From Roseomonas sp. (GTDB lineage Bacteria; Pseudomonadota; Alphaproteobacteria; Acetobacterales; Acetobacteraceae), in the NCBI GenBank assembly GCA_020249925.1, contig JADCER010000009.1:124001-188000 (forward strand): a stretch of DNA of 64,000 bases. The letters run 5' to 3'. Shown in pieces: positions 26,648-34,659 of this stretch. A model generated the notes under the pieces. It saw only the letters and a program-made list of their open reading frames with translations, did no database searches and had not been told where the DNA came from. The translations under genes were made by a program, and so were the position numbers. How positions within the stretch are numbered: position 1 is the stretch's first letter; every line of letters begins with the position of its first letter.

Positions 26648-26676
26648 TTGACAGTGGCAGCCCCCCCCCGTAAAGC
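26648..26676 (+). promoter_or_regulatory. Candidate promoter of the F0 ATP synthase operon with a C9 run in its spacer
   Basis: A perfect TTGACA (26648-26653) is followed after 17 bases by TAAAGC, a weak -10. The spacer holds nine consecutive cytosines (26661-26669). The atpI start is about 40 bases downstream. The box is inferred by pattern only. The region 26577-26715 has no gene. Confidence 0.4.
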
Positions 26677-26715
26677 CCCGACGCCTTCTGGCGCGGTACG
26701 CCTGGGGAGCAAAAG

Positions 26716-27000
26716 GTGACTAATCAGCCGGACCTTCATGAACGGTTAAGGCAAGCACGGGCTCGCGAAGGGCTTGAAATTGGCCCGAACGGCCAAAAAG
26801 GCTTGCCAACAGGGCCATGGGGAATCGGGCTGCGCGCAGGGGTTGAGGTTGTCTCGGCCCTTGTGGTTGGGATTGGCATCGGGTGGGTACTCGATCGCTG
26901 GCTCGGCACTTGGCCTTGGCTCTTCCTGGTGTTTTTCGTCATGGGCAGCGTCGCCGGGGTGTTGAATGTGTATCGCCTTTTCAACCCGCGTCGCCGTTAG
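26716..27000 (+). CDS. atpI: AtpI/AtpZ-type ATP synthase accessory protein
   Basis: A 94-residue membrane protein of the F0F1 subunit AtpI/AtpZ group. It has a basic N-terminal third (ERLRQARAREGLEIGPNGQKG) and two transmembrane helices, the second being WLFLVFFVMGSVAGVLNVY. It sits first in the F0 operon, as usual. AtpI is thought to help c-ring assembly. GTG start with AAAAG before it. Confidence 0.85.
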   Translation: MTNQPDLHERLRQARAREGLEIGPNGQKGLPTGPWGIGLRAGVEVVSALVVGIGIGWVLDRWLGTWPWLFLVFFVMGSVAGVLNVYRLFNPRRR

Positions 27001-27035
27001 CGCGTGACATGATTTGAGAGACGAGGGGTTTGCCG

Positions 27036-27791
27036 GTGGCAAAGGAAGGCAAGACGATTGACGCGCTGAGTCAGTTCGAATTGACGCCCTTTTTGGGCTT
27101 CTTCGGGCAGTCCGTCGGCTTCAGCCAGTCCAATGCATTCATGCTATTGGCCCTTGGCCTGATCACGCTGTTCGTTATGGCGGCTGCTGCGCGCGGCGCG
27201 ATGATCCCGGGGCGGCTGCAATCGCTCGGCGAAGCCAGTTACGAATTCATCCAAGGCATGGTGACTGAACAGATCGGCAGTGAAGGGAAAAAGTATTTCC
27301 CCTTCGTCTTCGCCATTTTCATGTTCGTGTTGTTTGGCAACCTGCTTGGCATGCTGCCGTATTCCTTCACCTTCACCTCTCACATCGCGGTGACGCTGAC
27401 GCTGGCGGTGATTGTCTTCGTGACCGTGACGGTGATTGCGCTGATGCGCCACGGCATGCATTTTTTCAGTTACTTCTTCCCGGAAGGTGCGCCTATCTGG
27501 CTGGCGCCGATCATCATCCCGGTTGAAGTGATTTCCTATTTCTCCCGCGTTGTCAGCCTTTCCGTCCGCCTATTCGCGAATATGGTGGCGGGGCACGTGA
27601 TGCTGAAGGTGTTTGCTACCTTCGTGGTCCTGCTGGGTAGCCTTGGCGCGGTTGGCCCCTTCGTGGCGGTGTTACCCCTTAGCGTGAACATCGCCCTTGT
27701 AGGGTTTGAGTTCCTGGTGGCTTTCCTCCAGGCCTATGTGTTCGCCATCTTGACGAGCATCTATCTCCACGACGCGGTGCATCTGCACTGA
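27036..27791 (+). CDS. atpB: F0F1 ATP synthase subunit a
   Basis: The proton-channel stator subunit, about 251 residues with several transmembrane helices. The essential Arg lies in SLSVRLFANMVAGHVML near residue 180. The C-terminal VGFEFLVAFLQAYVFAILTSIYLHD is typical. The start is either TTG 27030 or GTG 27036; GTG has the better distance to GAGGGG at 27023. Order atpI-atpB-atpE-atpF'-atpF matches alphaproteobacteria, where F1 genes lie elsewhere. Confidence 0.95.
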   Translation: MAKEGKTIDALSQFELTPFLGFFGQSVGFSQSNAFMLLALGLITLFVMAAAARGAMIPGRLQSLGEASYEFIQGMVTEQIGSEGKKYFPFVFAIFMFVLFGNLLGMLPYSFTFTSHIAVTLTLAVIVFVTVTVIALMRHGMHFFSYFFPEGAPIWLAPIIIPVEVISYFSRVVSLSVRLFANMVAGHVMLKVFATFVVLLGSLGAVGPFVAVLPLSVNIALVGFEFLVAFLQAYVFAILTSIYLHDAVHLH

Positions 27792-27845
27792 CGAACGCTG
27801 GGTATTTTTCGGAAATCTGTTGAAGTCAAACGGAAGGAATGTGTC

Positions 27846-28070
27846 ATGGAAGTTGCTGCTGCGAAGGCCCTTGGTGCCGGTATTGCCGTTATTGCGCTGT
27901 TCGGCGTGGGTCTCGGGATTGGCAATATCTTCTCCGCGCTGATCACCAGCGTTGCCCGCAACCCGGCCGCCCGTGATGCCGTGTTCCCGATCGGCATTCT
28001 GGGCTTCGCGCTGACGGAAGCTGTGGCGCTTTTCGCGCTGCTCATCGCCTTCCTTATCCTGTTCGCGTGA
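27846..28070 (+). CDS. atpE: F0F1 ATP synthase subunit c
   Basis: A 74-residue hairpin protein that forms the proton-driven rotor ring. The proton-carrying acid is Glu-58 in [16 protein letters not shown]. The polar loop is ARNPAARD. The first helix has the glycine motif [14 protein letters not shown] lies upstream. A GC-rich stretch of about 100 bases with weak inverted repeats separates it from atpF', a common place for mRNA processing that allows excess c subunit. Confidence 0.95.
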   Translation: MEVAAAKALGAGIAVIALFGVGLGIGNIFSALITSVARNPAARDAVFPIGILGFALTEAVALFALLIAFLILFA

Positions 28071-28172
28071 TGGCTGGGGCCCTAGCCGGTTTGGGCTGGG
28101 GCCGTTTGGTTTCGGGGCCGGCCTTGTGCCATGCCCCGGCCCGACGTTCTTTGGCCGCGAGAGGGTAAGCCG

Positions 28173-28775
28173 ATGCGCCGAATACTGCTTGCGATGACGC
28201 TCAGTGCCATGCCTGCGCTGGCCTGGGCAGCCAGTTCTTCCGGTGGTCCGCCGGTGGAAGGGATGCCCCAGCTTGCCTTTGGCCATCCGGTCCAGGGGCC
28301 ATTGCTGATCGGCCAAGTTGTTTGGCAAGTCATCATTTTCTTTGCGCTTTTCCTGCTGTTGTCCTTCGTGGCCCTGCCGCGGCTGGGTGCGGTGATCGAA
28401 AATCGCCGTCAGCGCATTGAAAGTGATCTGGAAGCGGCCCGCGCTGCCATGCAATCCGCCGAAGCGGCGATTGCCGCGCAGCGTGAAGCGACGCAAACCG
28501 CCCGTGCTGAAGCGCAAGCCGCAGTCAATGCTGCGATGCAAGCCGCCCAGCAGGAAATGGACGCGAAGGCGGAAGCCTTGAACGCAGCGCTTGCCAAGCA
28601 AATCTCGGAAGCCGAAGCCCGCATTGATCAGGGCCGCAAATCGGCACTTGGTGCGGTGCGTCAGGTGGCTGGTGAAACTGTTGAAGCCCTGCTTTCCAAG
28701 CTTGGCGCAAGCTCTGATGCCGGCAAGGTGCAGGCAGCGGTGCAGCGTGAAGCCGCAGCCAGGGGGATTTCCTGA
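28173..28775 (+). CDS. atpF': F0F1 ATP synthase subunit b'
   Basis: One of two unlike b-type stator stalk subunits found in alphaproteobacteria and phototrophs. The 200-residue protein has an N-terminal stretch that looks like a cleavable signal (LLAMTLSAMPALAWA), then a membrane anchor (VVWQVIIFFALFLLLSFVALP) near residue 55 and a long Ala/Glu-rich coiled coil. The ATG at 28173 is preferred over an in-frame 28131. The stop shares one base with the atpF start. Confidence 0.9.
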   Translation: MRRILLAMTLSAMPALAWAASSSGGPPVEGMPQLAFGHPVQGPLLIGQVVWQVIIFFALFLLLSFVALPRLGAVIENRRQRIESDLEAARAAMQSAEAAIAAQREATQTARAEAQAAVNAAMQAAQQEMDAKAEALNAALAKQISEAEARIDQGRKSALGAVRQVAGETVEALLSKLGASSDAGKVQAAVQREAAARGIS

Positions 28776-29281
28776 TGCAAGGCTCTGCTTCTTTTTTCGC
28801 TGATCCGAAATTCTGGGTCGCGGTTTCCTTTGTCCTGTTTTTCGTGCTGCTTGGCAGCAAGCTTTGGAAGGCCGGCACCGGTGCGCTCGATTCCCGCGCC
28901 GATGACATTCGAAAGCGGATTGATGAGGCGAATAGGCTTCGTCTTGAAGCAGAAGCCAAGCTGAAGGAAGCCGAAGCCGCGCGGGCTGAGGCGGTGAAGG
29001 AAGCCGCTGAGCTTCTGGCGCGCGCCAGGACTGAAGCGGCACGCATTGCCACTGCCGCCGCTGCCGAGGCCGAAGCCTCCGCTGAACGGCGCAAGCAGCT
29101 TGCCATGCAGCGTATTGCCGCGGCAGAGGCAAGCGCGATTGCCGAGGTGCGCAACATGGCGGCTGATATTGCTGCCTCTGCGGCGCGTGCCGTACTGGCT
29201 GAAACCATGGATGCCGCGGCCGATGGTGCCATGATTGACCGGAGCGTGGCGGATTTGCCGCGAGCGCTGCGCGTCGCCTGA
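28775..29281 (+). CDS. atpF: F0F1 ATP synthase subunit b
   Basis: The second b-type stalk subunit, 168 residues. It has an N-terminal membrane segment FWVAVSFVLFFVLLGSKLW and then a long charged coiled coil (heptads rich in Ala, Glu, Arg) that reaches the F1 head through delta. It starts at the atpF' stop (TGATG). It is the last gene of the operon and is followed by a strong terminator. Confidence 0.92.
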   Translation: MQGSASFFADPKFWVAVSFVLFFVLLGSKLWKAGTGALDSRADDIRKRIDEANRLRLEAEAKLKEAEAARAEAVKEAAELLARARTEAARIATAAAAEAEASAERRKQLAMQRIAAAEASAIAEVRNMAADIAASAARAVLAETMDAAADGAMIDRSVADLPRALRVA

Positions 29282-29302
29282 GCGCAACAGTATTCCCCGA
29301 TC

Positions 29303-29336
29303 AAAGCCCCTTTTCCGCCGGAAGAGGGGCTTTTTT
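29303..29336 (+). terminator. Rho-independent terminator after the F0 operon
   Basis: The arms AAAGCCCCTTTTCC and GGAAGAGGGGCTTT pair with one mismatch around a GCC loop, and T residues follow. It lies 22 bases after the atpF stop. The stem reads well on both strands, but the T tract supports the plus strand. Confidence 0.9.
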
Positions 29337-29415
29337 CTTGCCTGCTGAATCCGCTTTTTCATCGCGGCCAAAAGCCCTAAGCTTGGCCATCGCGTTTTGA
29401 TGGGAGAGAAACCTG

Positions 29416-30990
29416 ATGTTGCGCCGCCTTACCCTTGCCGCCGCCCTGCTGGCTGGCTCCGCCCTGTCTGCGGAGGCCAATGTCTTCCGCTGGGCCAATG
29501 ATGGCGATGTGAATTCCATGGACCCCTATACGCGGCAGGAAACCTTCCTGCTCGCCTTCGGGTCCAATTTCTATGAGCCGCTGGTGCGGCGTGATCATGA
29601 AGGCAAGGTGGAAGCCGCGCTTGCCGAACGCTGGGAGCAGCCGCAGCCGACTATTTGGCGCTTCCATCTGCGCCGCGGTGTGCGGTTTTCGGATGGCACG
29701 CCCTTCACCGCTGATGATGTTGTCTTCAGCGTGCAGCGCGCCCGCGCACCTGGTTCCAATGTGCAAGGTGTGCTCGCTTCCGTGAAGGAAGTGCGCAAGA
29801 TTGATGATCATACGGTGGATTTCGAAACCACGGTGCCTAACCCGATCCTGCTGCAGGAAATCACCAATTGGGGCATATTCAGCCGCGCCTGGGCTGAGCG
29901 CAACAACGCAACACGCCCCGCAGATTTGACGACGCGGCAGGAAAATTTCGCCACGCGCAACGCCATGGGCACCGGCCCTTTCATTCTGGTGTCGCGTGAA
30001 CCGGACCGTCGCACGGTGGTCGCGCCAAATCCCAATTGGTGGGACAGGCCCGTGCATAATCTGACGCGAGCAGAATTAAACATCATTTCCAATGACGCAA
30101 CGCGCGTGGCCGCGCTGCTCTCGGGCGAGATGGATTTTGTCTATACGGTTCCGCCGCAGGATGTGGACCGGATTTCACGCTCACCAGGGGTGCGCATCAT
30201 CCAGGGGCCGGAATTGCGCACCATCTATCTTGGGCTGGATCAGATGCGCCCGCAGCTTCTGAGATCCGATGTGCAGGGCAAGAATCCCTTCCAGGATGTG
30301 CGCGTGCGCCGCGCCATGCAGCTTGCCATTGATACCACGGCCATCCAGCGGAGCGTGATGCGCGGCCAATCCCGCCCGACCAATCTGATCTATGGTCCGG
30401 GCGTGAATGGCTTCCGTGAGGAAGATGACCAGCGCCCGCGCGTTGACCTGAACGAAGCGCGTCGCCTGCTGACCGAAGCGGGCTATCCCAATGGCTTTGG
30501 CGTGACGCTGGATTGCCCGAATGACCGCTATGTGAATGATGAGGCGATCTGCACCGCCGTGGTTGCGATGCTGGCGCGCATCAATATCCGCGTGACGCTG
30601 AATGCGCAGACCCGCGCGCGCTTCTTCGCCGAGGTGAATGCGCCGGGCTACAATACCAGCTTCTATCTGCTGGGTTGGACGCCGGCGACATCGGATGCGC
30701 ATAACGCGCTGTTCAACCTGGCCGGCACGCGTGATGGCACGCGCGGTATTTTCAACAATGGCGGCTATTCCAACCCCCGGCTGGATGAGCTGATCAGCCG
30801 CATTGCGGTGGAAACCAATCAGGCCGCGCGCCAAGGGCTGATCACCGAAGCGGGCCGGGTCATTCAGAATGATGTCGGCTATATTCCGCTGCATCAGCAG
30901 CAGATTGTCTGGGCGGTGCGCCAGGGCTGGAATGTGGTGCAGACGGCGGATAATTACATCCAGCTTCGCTTTGTGCGTCAGGGGCAGTAA
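29416..30990 (+). CDS. ABC transporter substrate-binding protein, family 5
   Basis: A 524-residue DppA/OppA-type periplasmic binding protein with a Sec signal (TLAAALLAGSALSAEA). Family blocks include NSMDPYTRQETFLL, VRFSDGTPFTADDVVFS and the C-terminal NDVGYIPLHQQQIVWAV. It has its own terminator, and no permease genes follow. It belongs to the same family as the 620-2209 protein but is exported by Sec rather than Tat and is not closely similar. It lies upstream of the amidohydrolase/Rieske group, whose substrate it might import; that is only a neighbourhood guess. Confidence 0.92.
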   Translation: MLRRLTLAAALLAGSALSAEANVFRWANDGDVNSMDPYTRQETFLLAFGSNFYEPLVRRDHEGKVEAALAERWEQPQPTIWRFHLRRGVRFSDGTPFTADDVVFSVQRARAPGSNVQGVLASVKEVRKIDDHTVDFETTVPNPILLQEITNWGIFSRAWAERNNATRPADLTTRQENFATRNAMGTGPFILVSREPDRRTVVAPNPNWWDRPVHNLTRAELNIISNDATRVAALLSGEMDFVYTVPPQDVDRISRSPGVRIIQGPELRTIYLGLDQMRPQLLRSDVQGKNPFQDVRVRRAMQLAIDTTAIQRSVMRGQSRPTNLIYGPGVNGFREEDDQRPRVDLNEARRLLTEAGYPNGFGVTLDCPNDRYVNDEAICTAVVAMLARINIRVTLNAQTRARFFAEVNAPGYNTSFYLLGWTPATSDAHNALFNLAGTRDGTRGIFNNGGYSNPRLDELISRIAVETNQAARQGLITEAGRVIQNDVGYIPLHQQQIVWAVRQGWNVVQTADNYIQLRFVRQGQ

Positions 30991-31008
30991 CGCCTGATGC
31001 GAAAGACG

Positions 31009-31037
31009 CCCGCCCGGTGATTGCCGGGCGGGTTTTT
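31009..31037 (+). terminator. Rho-independent terminator after the binding-protein gene
   Basis: Perfect arms CCCGCCCGG and CCGGGCGGG (31009-31017, 31024-31032) enclose a TGATTG loop and are followed by TTTTT. It separates the binding protein from the amidohydrolase operon. Confidence 0.92.
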
Positions 31038-31142
31038 CTCTGACCTACCGTTTGGCCCGGGCGGCACTCGCGCCCCATTGATCACCCCAGGAAAAGGGAG
31101 GATGCTCCGCCCGCGCCGTTAAACCGGCGCGCAGGAGGAACC

Positions 31143-32204
31143 GTGACCGAAGCGGCAATAGATTGCGATCTGCATCCGGGCCTGCCTTCCATGGCAAGCC
31201 TGTTCCCCTATATGGATCAGCATTGGCGCACGAGCCTCAAGGAACGCGGTGTTTCCCAGCTTGAAAGCGCGTCCTGGCCGCCCGCCGCCCCTTCCACCGT
31301 GCGTGCCGATTGGCGCGGCCCGAAGGGTGAAGCCCCCTGCAAGCTGGAAACCCTGCAAGCACAGGTGCTGGATCGCTGGGGCGTTGGCACGGGTATCCTC
31401 AACCCGCTTTTTCCGGCGCAGCTTCCCTTCAGCCGCGATCTCTCAGCCGCCTTTGCGCGCGCGGTGAATGATTGGATCCGCGCCGAATGGCTGGATGGCG
31501 ATAAGCGCCTGCGCGCTGCCATCCTGCTGCCCAATGCCATTGAGGAATCAGTGGCGGAGATTGAACGCCTCGCCCCCGATCACCGTTTTGTGCAGGCCAT
31601 GACGCTTTGCATGGGTGAAATCCCGCTGGGCCGGCGCGAATGGTGGCCGGTCTATGAGGCACTCAGCCGTCACGATATGCCGCTTGCGATTCATGCCGGC
31701 AGCAATTGGCGCCACCCTGTGACCTCGGTCGGCTGGCCTTCCTATTATCTTGAGGAATACACGGCGAATTCGATGGGGTTCCAATCCTCACTGGCGTCGC
31801 TGATCACGGAAGGCGTGTTTGTGAAATTCCCGAAGCTCAAGGTGGTGCTGCTCGAAAGCGGCGTATCCTGGCTGCCATCCTTCCTGTGGCGGCTGGTGAA
31901 ATCCTGGAAGGGTGTGCGCTTTGAAGTGCCCTGGCTGGATCGTCCGCCATCGGATTACGTGCGCGATCATGTGCGGCTTTCCATCCGCCCGCTGGATGTG
32001 CCGGAAGAAGCCGATACCATGGCGCGGCTGATGGATCATTTGGGGTCGGATGAATTGCTGCTGTGGTCTTCCGATTGGCCGCATGCGCATTTTGAAGGGG
32101 ACGCGACCGTGCCCAAGGGGCTTGATGTTGGCTTGCTTAAGAAAATCATGGTGGATAACCCGCGCGCGACTTATAACAGGCTTAGGGAGGGAGTCCCGGC
32201 ATGA
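31143..32204 (+). CDS. Amidohydrolase-2 family metal-dependent hydrolase/decarboxylase (first paralog)
   Basis: A 353-residue TIM-barrel protein of the amidohydrolase_2 (ACMSD/gamma-resorcylate decarboxylase-like) family. It begins with IDCDLHPG, where the D-x-H replaces the usual metal-binding HxH. It has AIHAGSNWRHP in the middle, VVLLESGVSWLPSF, and the terminal SSDWPHAHFEGD with the metal Asp. GTG start after CAGGAGGAACC, a strong ribosome site. It overlaps the next gene by four bases. The pair is similar in length and motifs and probably arose by duplication. Substrate unknown, possibly an aromatic or hydroxy acid. Confidence 0.88.
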   Translation: MTEAAIDCDLHPGLPSMASLFPYMDQHWRTSLKERGVSQLESASWPPAAPSTVRADWRGPKGEAPCKLETLQAQVLDRWGVGTGILNPLFPAQLPFSRDLSAAFARAVNDWIRAEWLDGDKRLRAAILLPNAIEESVAEIERLAPDHRFVQAMTLCMGEIPLGRREWWPVYEALSRHDMPLAIHAGSNWRHPVTSVGWPSYYLEEYTANSMGFQSSLASLITEGVFVKFPKLKVVLLESGVSWLPSFLWRLVKSWKGVRFEVPWLDRPPSDYVRDHVRLSIRPLDVPEEADTMARLMDHLGSDELLLWSSDWPHAHFEGDATVPKGLDVGLLKKIMVDNPRATYNRLREGVPA

Positions 32205-33307
32205 ACATCATCCGCCCCATCGCCGCCCCTGGTCGGCCCGCCGCCGCCACGCTTGGCCTGGTGGATTGCGATATCCATCCGCGCTGCGCCGATTTGGGCG
32301 AGTATCGCCCCTTCATAAGCGATGCCATGTGGCATCGCCTCACCACCTACGGCATTCATGCGCGGCACGGCTTCCATAAGGGCTATCCCTTTCCGAAGGC
32401 GGCACCGCTCGCCAGCCGGCGCGATGCCTGGGGGTCGCAGGGCCAGCCGCCCGCCTCCGATCTTGGCTTTGTGCAAAAGCAATTTCTGGATCATTACGGG
32501 CTGGATATTGGCGTGCTCAACCCCTTGCAGCCATCGGGCCAGGGCGATGTGAATGATGAGCTTTCAGGCGCGCTCGCCCATGCCGTGAATGAATGGCAAT
32601 TGGCGCATTGGGTGGATCATGATGCGCGTCTGCGCGCTTCCATTGTGGTGCCTTATGAGGATGCGGTTGCATCAGCCGCTGAAATCCGCAGGCGTGCAGG
32701 TGATGGCCGCTTCTGCCAGGTGCTGTTGATGAGCCGCACTTCCGAACCGCTTGGCCGCAAGCGCTATTGGCCGATTTATGAGGCAGCGGCGGAAGTGGGC
32801 CTGCCGATCGGCATCCACGCCTTTGGCTTTTCCGGCAATGCCATGACCAATGGCGGCTGGCCTTCCTTCTATGTGGAAGAAGTGCAGGAACACGCGACCA
32901 GCGCGCAGGCACAAGTCGCGTCCTTCGTGGTGGAAGGCGTGTTTGAACGCTTCCCAAGCCTCAAGATCGTGATGATCGAATGCGGCTTTGGCTGGATGCC
33001 TTCCCTCGGCTGGCGGCTCGACAATAATTGGAAGCGGCTGCGTGATGAGGTGCCGCATCTGAAGCGGGCACCTTCCGAATATATGCGTGAACATGTCTAT
33101 GTCTCGACCCAGCCGATTGAAGAACCAGCCAAGGGTGAGCATTTGCTGGATGCGATGGAATGGATCGGCTGGGATCGCATTCTCTATGCCAGCGATTATC
33201 CGCATTGGGATTTTGACGATCCGCGCATTGCCATTCCGTCCTTCATTCCGGCAGAAAAGCGCGCCGCGATTTTTGGCGGCAATGCGCGCGGCTTCTATCG
33301 GCTGTAA
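32201..33307 (+). CDS. Amidohydrolase-2 family metal-dependent hydrolase/decarboxylase (second paralog)
   Basis: A 368-residue paralog of the preceding protein. Parallel motifs are LVDCDIHPRCADLGEY, GIHAFGFSGNAMTNGG, VMIECGFGWMPSLGWRLDNNWK and ILYASDYPHWDFDDPR. Family members hydrolyse or decarboxylate cyclic acids with one catalytic metal. The start overlaps the first paralog by ATGA, and the Rieske start shares its last base, so the three genes form one translational unit. Two unlike subunits in one enzyme, or two steps of one route, are both possible. Confidence 0.88.
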   Translation: MNIIRPIAAPGRPAAATLGLVDCDIHPRCADLGEYRPFISDAMWHRLTTYGIHARHGFHKGYPFPKAAPLASRRDAWGSQGQPPASDLGFVQKQFLDHYGLDIGVLNPLQPSGQGDVNDELSGALAHAVNEWQLAHWVDHDARLRASIVVPYEDAVASAAEIRRRAGDGRFCQVLLMSRTSEPLGRKRYWPIYEAAAEVGLPIGIHAFGFSGNAMTNGGWPSFYVEEVQEHATSAQAQVASFVVEGVFERFPSLKIVMIECGFGWMPSLGWRLDNNWKRLRDEVPHLKRAPSEYMREHVYVSTQPIEEPAKGEHLLDAMEWIGWDRILYASDYPHWDFDDPRIAIPSFIPAEKRAAIFGGNARGFYRL

Positions 33308-33813
33308 TGGCGCGGCATATCGTTGCGGCGGTGGATGAAATCCCGCCCGGTGGCCGGAAGCTGGTGGAAGCGGATGGCAAGAAGATTGTGGTGTTCAATC
33401 TGGGTGGTGAGTTCTTCGCGCTGCTCGATCGTTGCCCGCACCAGGGCAGCGCGCTTTCGGGCGGCATTTTGTGCGGCCTCACATTGAGCGATGAGCCGGG
33501 GCGCTATCATTTCTCCCGCGCCGGGGAGATGCTGCGCTGCCCCTGGCATAATTGGGAATTTGATATCCGCACCGGGAAAAGCTGGTTCGATCCGCGCCGG
33601 ACCAAGGTGCGTGCCTTTCCGACGCATGTGGAAGCGGGGGCCAGGCTAGCGTCTGATCCGCGAAGGGCGCATGCCCGAAGCGGTGAATCAGCCGCTCAAA
33701 AAGACTCTGCACCACCATCCATGCCGATGGATGGTGGTGCAGTAGAAGGGCCGTATCATGCCGAGACTTTTCCGGTGAAGGTTGAAGCCGATTACGTGGT
33801 GGTGGAGGTCTAA
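33307..33813 (+). CDS. Rieske [2Fe-2S] ferredoxin-like protein carrying a palindromic insertion
   Basis: A 168-residue soluble Rieske protein, probably an electron carrier for an oxygenase. The cluster ligands are complete: CPHQG (Cys-43, His-45) and CPWHNWEF (Cys-78, His-81). A normal ending resumes at residue 147 (EGPYHAETFPVKVEADYVVVEV). Residues 116-146 are unlike the rest: polar, Ser/Arg/Pro/Met-rich, and coded by strong palindromes (see the repeat at 33652-33744). Without that stretch the protein would be about 137 residues and read smoothly from ARLA to EGPY. Its partner oxygenase is not in this window. Confidence 0.9.
   Translation: MARHIVAAVDEIPPGGRKLVEADGKKIVVFNLGGEFFALLDRCPHQGSALSGGILCGLTLSDEPGRYHFSRAGEMLRCPWHNWEFDIRTGKSWFDPRRTKVRAFPTHVEAGARLASDPRRAHARSGESAAQKDSAPPSMPMDGGAVEGPYHAETFPVKVEADYVVVEV
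33652..33744. repeat. In-frame palindromic insertion inside the Rieske gene
   Basis: A 93-base (31-codon) block of hairpins. The first (33653-33691) pairs CTGAT/ATCAG, CCGC/GCGG and GGGC/GCCC. An overlapping alternative pairs AGCGG/CCGCT (33679-33696). The last (33707-33742) is perfect: 16-base arms CTGCACCACCATCCAT and ATGGATGGTGGTGCAG with a GCCG loop. The block has a length divisible by three and no stop in the gene's frame. GAAGGGC occurs inside it (33662) and at the right junction (33745). The coordinates of the insertion are inferred from where Rieske-like sequence breaks and resumes. Confidence 0.6.
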
Positions 33814-33844
33814 GCGCATAGGGGCGATGACGCCCTTGCTTGGT

Positions 33845-34246
33845 TCAGCCTGAATAACTCGCGATCTCGATCAAATTGCCATCGGGATCGCGACAATAAA
33901 CCGACATGATCGGCCCAAGTGCACCGGCCTTCGCGACCGGTCCCACTTCCACCGCAACGCCACAGGCGCGCAGATATTCCGCCACCTGATCCGATTTCAT
34001 CGTCACCACAAAGCAAAGATCATCCGTCCCCGGCACACCGCCCGCGGCACCCGTGAACCATTCTTCCTGCGTCGCGTTCACCGGGCGCAGATTGATCTTC
34101 TGCCCGCCGAAGCGGAGTGACGTGCGCCGATGCGGGCCGAATTCCTCCCGCTCCATCCCCAAAACCCGCTGATACCAGGAGGCAGAGATTTCCACATCGC
34201 GGCAGGTAATGACCAGATGATCCAGGCGGTCCACGGCGAAACGCAT
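33845..34246 (-). CDS. VOC-superfamily (glyoxalase/dioxygenase) protein
   Basis: A 133-residue metalloprotein of the vicinal oxygen chelate fold, made of two beta-alpha-beta-beta-beta modules. Visible features are RLDHLVITCRDVEISASWYQRVLGM with the metal His, and the C-terminal YCRDPDGNLIEIASYS with the metal Glu. Close family members include lactoylglutathione lyases and fosfomycin-resistance-like proteins, but the substrate is not predictable. It lies five bases after the RidA gene and is convergent with the Rieske operon. Confidence 0.88.
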   Translation of the reverse strand: MRFAVDRLDHLVITCRDVEISASWYQRVLGMEREEFGPHRRTSLRFGGQKINLRPVNATQEEWFTGAAGGVPGTDDLCFVVTMKSDQVAEYLRACGVAVEVGPVAKAGALGPIMSVYCRDPDGNLIEIASYSG

Positions 34247-34251
34247 GATGT

Positions 34252-34644
34252 TCAGCCTTTCTTCGGCAAACGCGCCGTCACTTCGATTTCAATGCGCATG
34301 ATATCGGTTTGCAGCCCGGCATGGATCAGCGTGGAAGCCGGGCGTGCCTTGCCGAAATGCTTGCGGAAGACGGGCCAGCAAGGCTCCCAATCTTCCCGCC
34401 GCGGCACAATGGTCAGTACGCGCACAACATCATCCAAGCTGCAGCCGGCCTCTGCCAAGGCGCGGCTGATATTGGCGAAGCATTGTTCGGCCTGCGCCAC
34501 CACATCGGGTGCGATGGTCATGGTGGCGTAATCATAGCCCGTGGTGCCGGACACCCAAACATAATCGCCATCAACCACCGCGCGGGAATAGCCAATTTCC
34601 GCTTCGAATTTGGAACCGGAAGAAATCAGGCGGCGTTCATTCAT
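34252..34644 (-). CDS. RidA family protein
   Basis: A 130-residue member of the RidA/YjgF/UK114 family; the founding enzymes hydrolyse reactive enamines and imines. It has the trimer-fold sequence YSRAVVDGDYVWVSGTTGYDY and the C-terminal RPASTLIHAGLQTDIMRIEIEVTAR with the conserved Arg. It is upstream of the VOC gene and probably co-transcribed with it. This may be one of the broader RidA subfamilies (Rid4-7-like) rather than the archetype. Confidence 0.88.
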   Translation of the reverse strand: MNERRLISSGSKFEAEIGYSRAVVDGDYVWVSGTTGYDYATMTIAPDVVAQAEQCFANISRALAEAGCSLDDVVRVLTIVPRREDWEPCWPVFRKHFGKARPASTLIHAGLQTDIMRIEIEVTARLPKKG

Positions 34645-34659
34645 GGTTTTATGTCCCTG

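Noticed and set aside
28073..28130. Hairpin-prone GC-rich stretch after atpE as a terminator
   Set aside because: The inverted repeats are short and no T run follows. The operon continues into atpF', so at most it is an mRNA processing or stabilising site.
27672..29132. A 486-codon minus-strand frame across the ATP synthase genes
   Set aside because: It is antisense to atpB-atpF, with low-complexity content and no ribosome site or similarity.
33479..33718. Minus-strand frame covering the Rieske palindromes, reading FERLIHRFGHAPFADQ
   Set aside because: It reads through the hairpins without a start site or conserved ending. I treat it as the reverse reading of the insertion, though a repeated coding-like element cannot be fully excluded.
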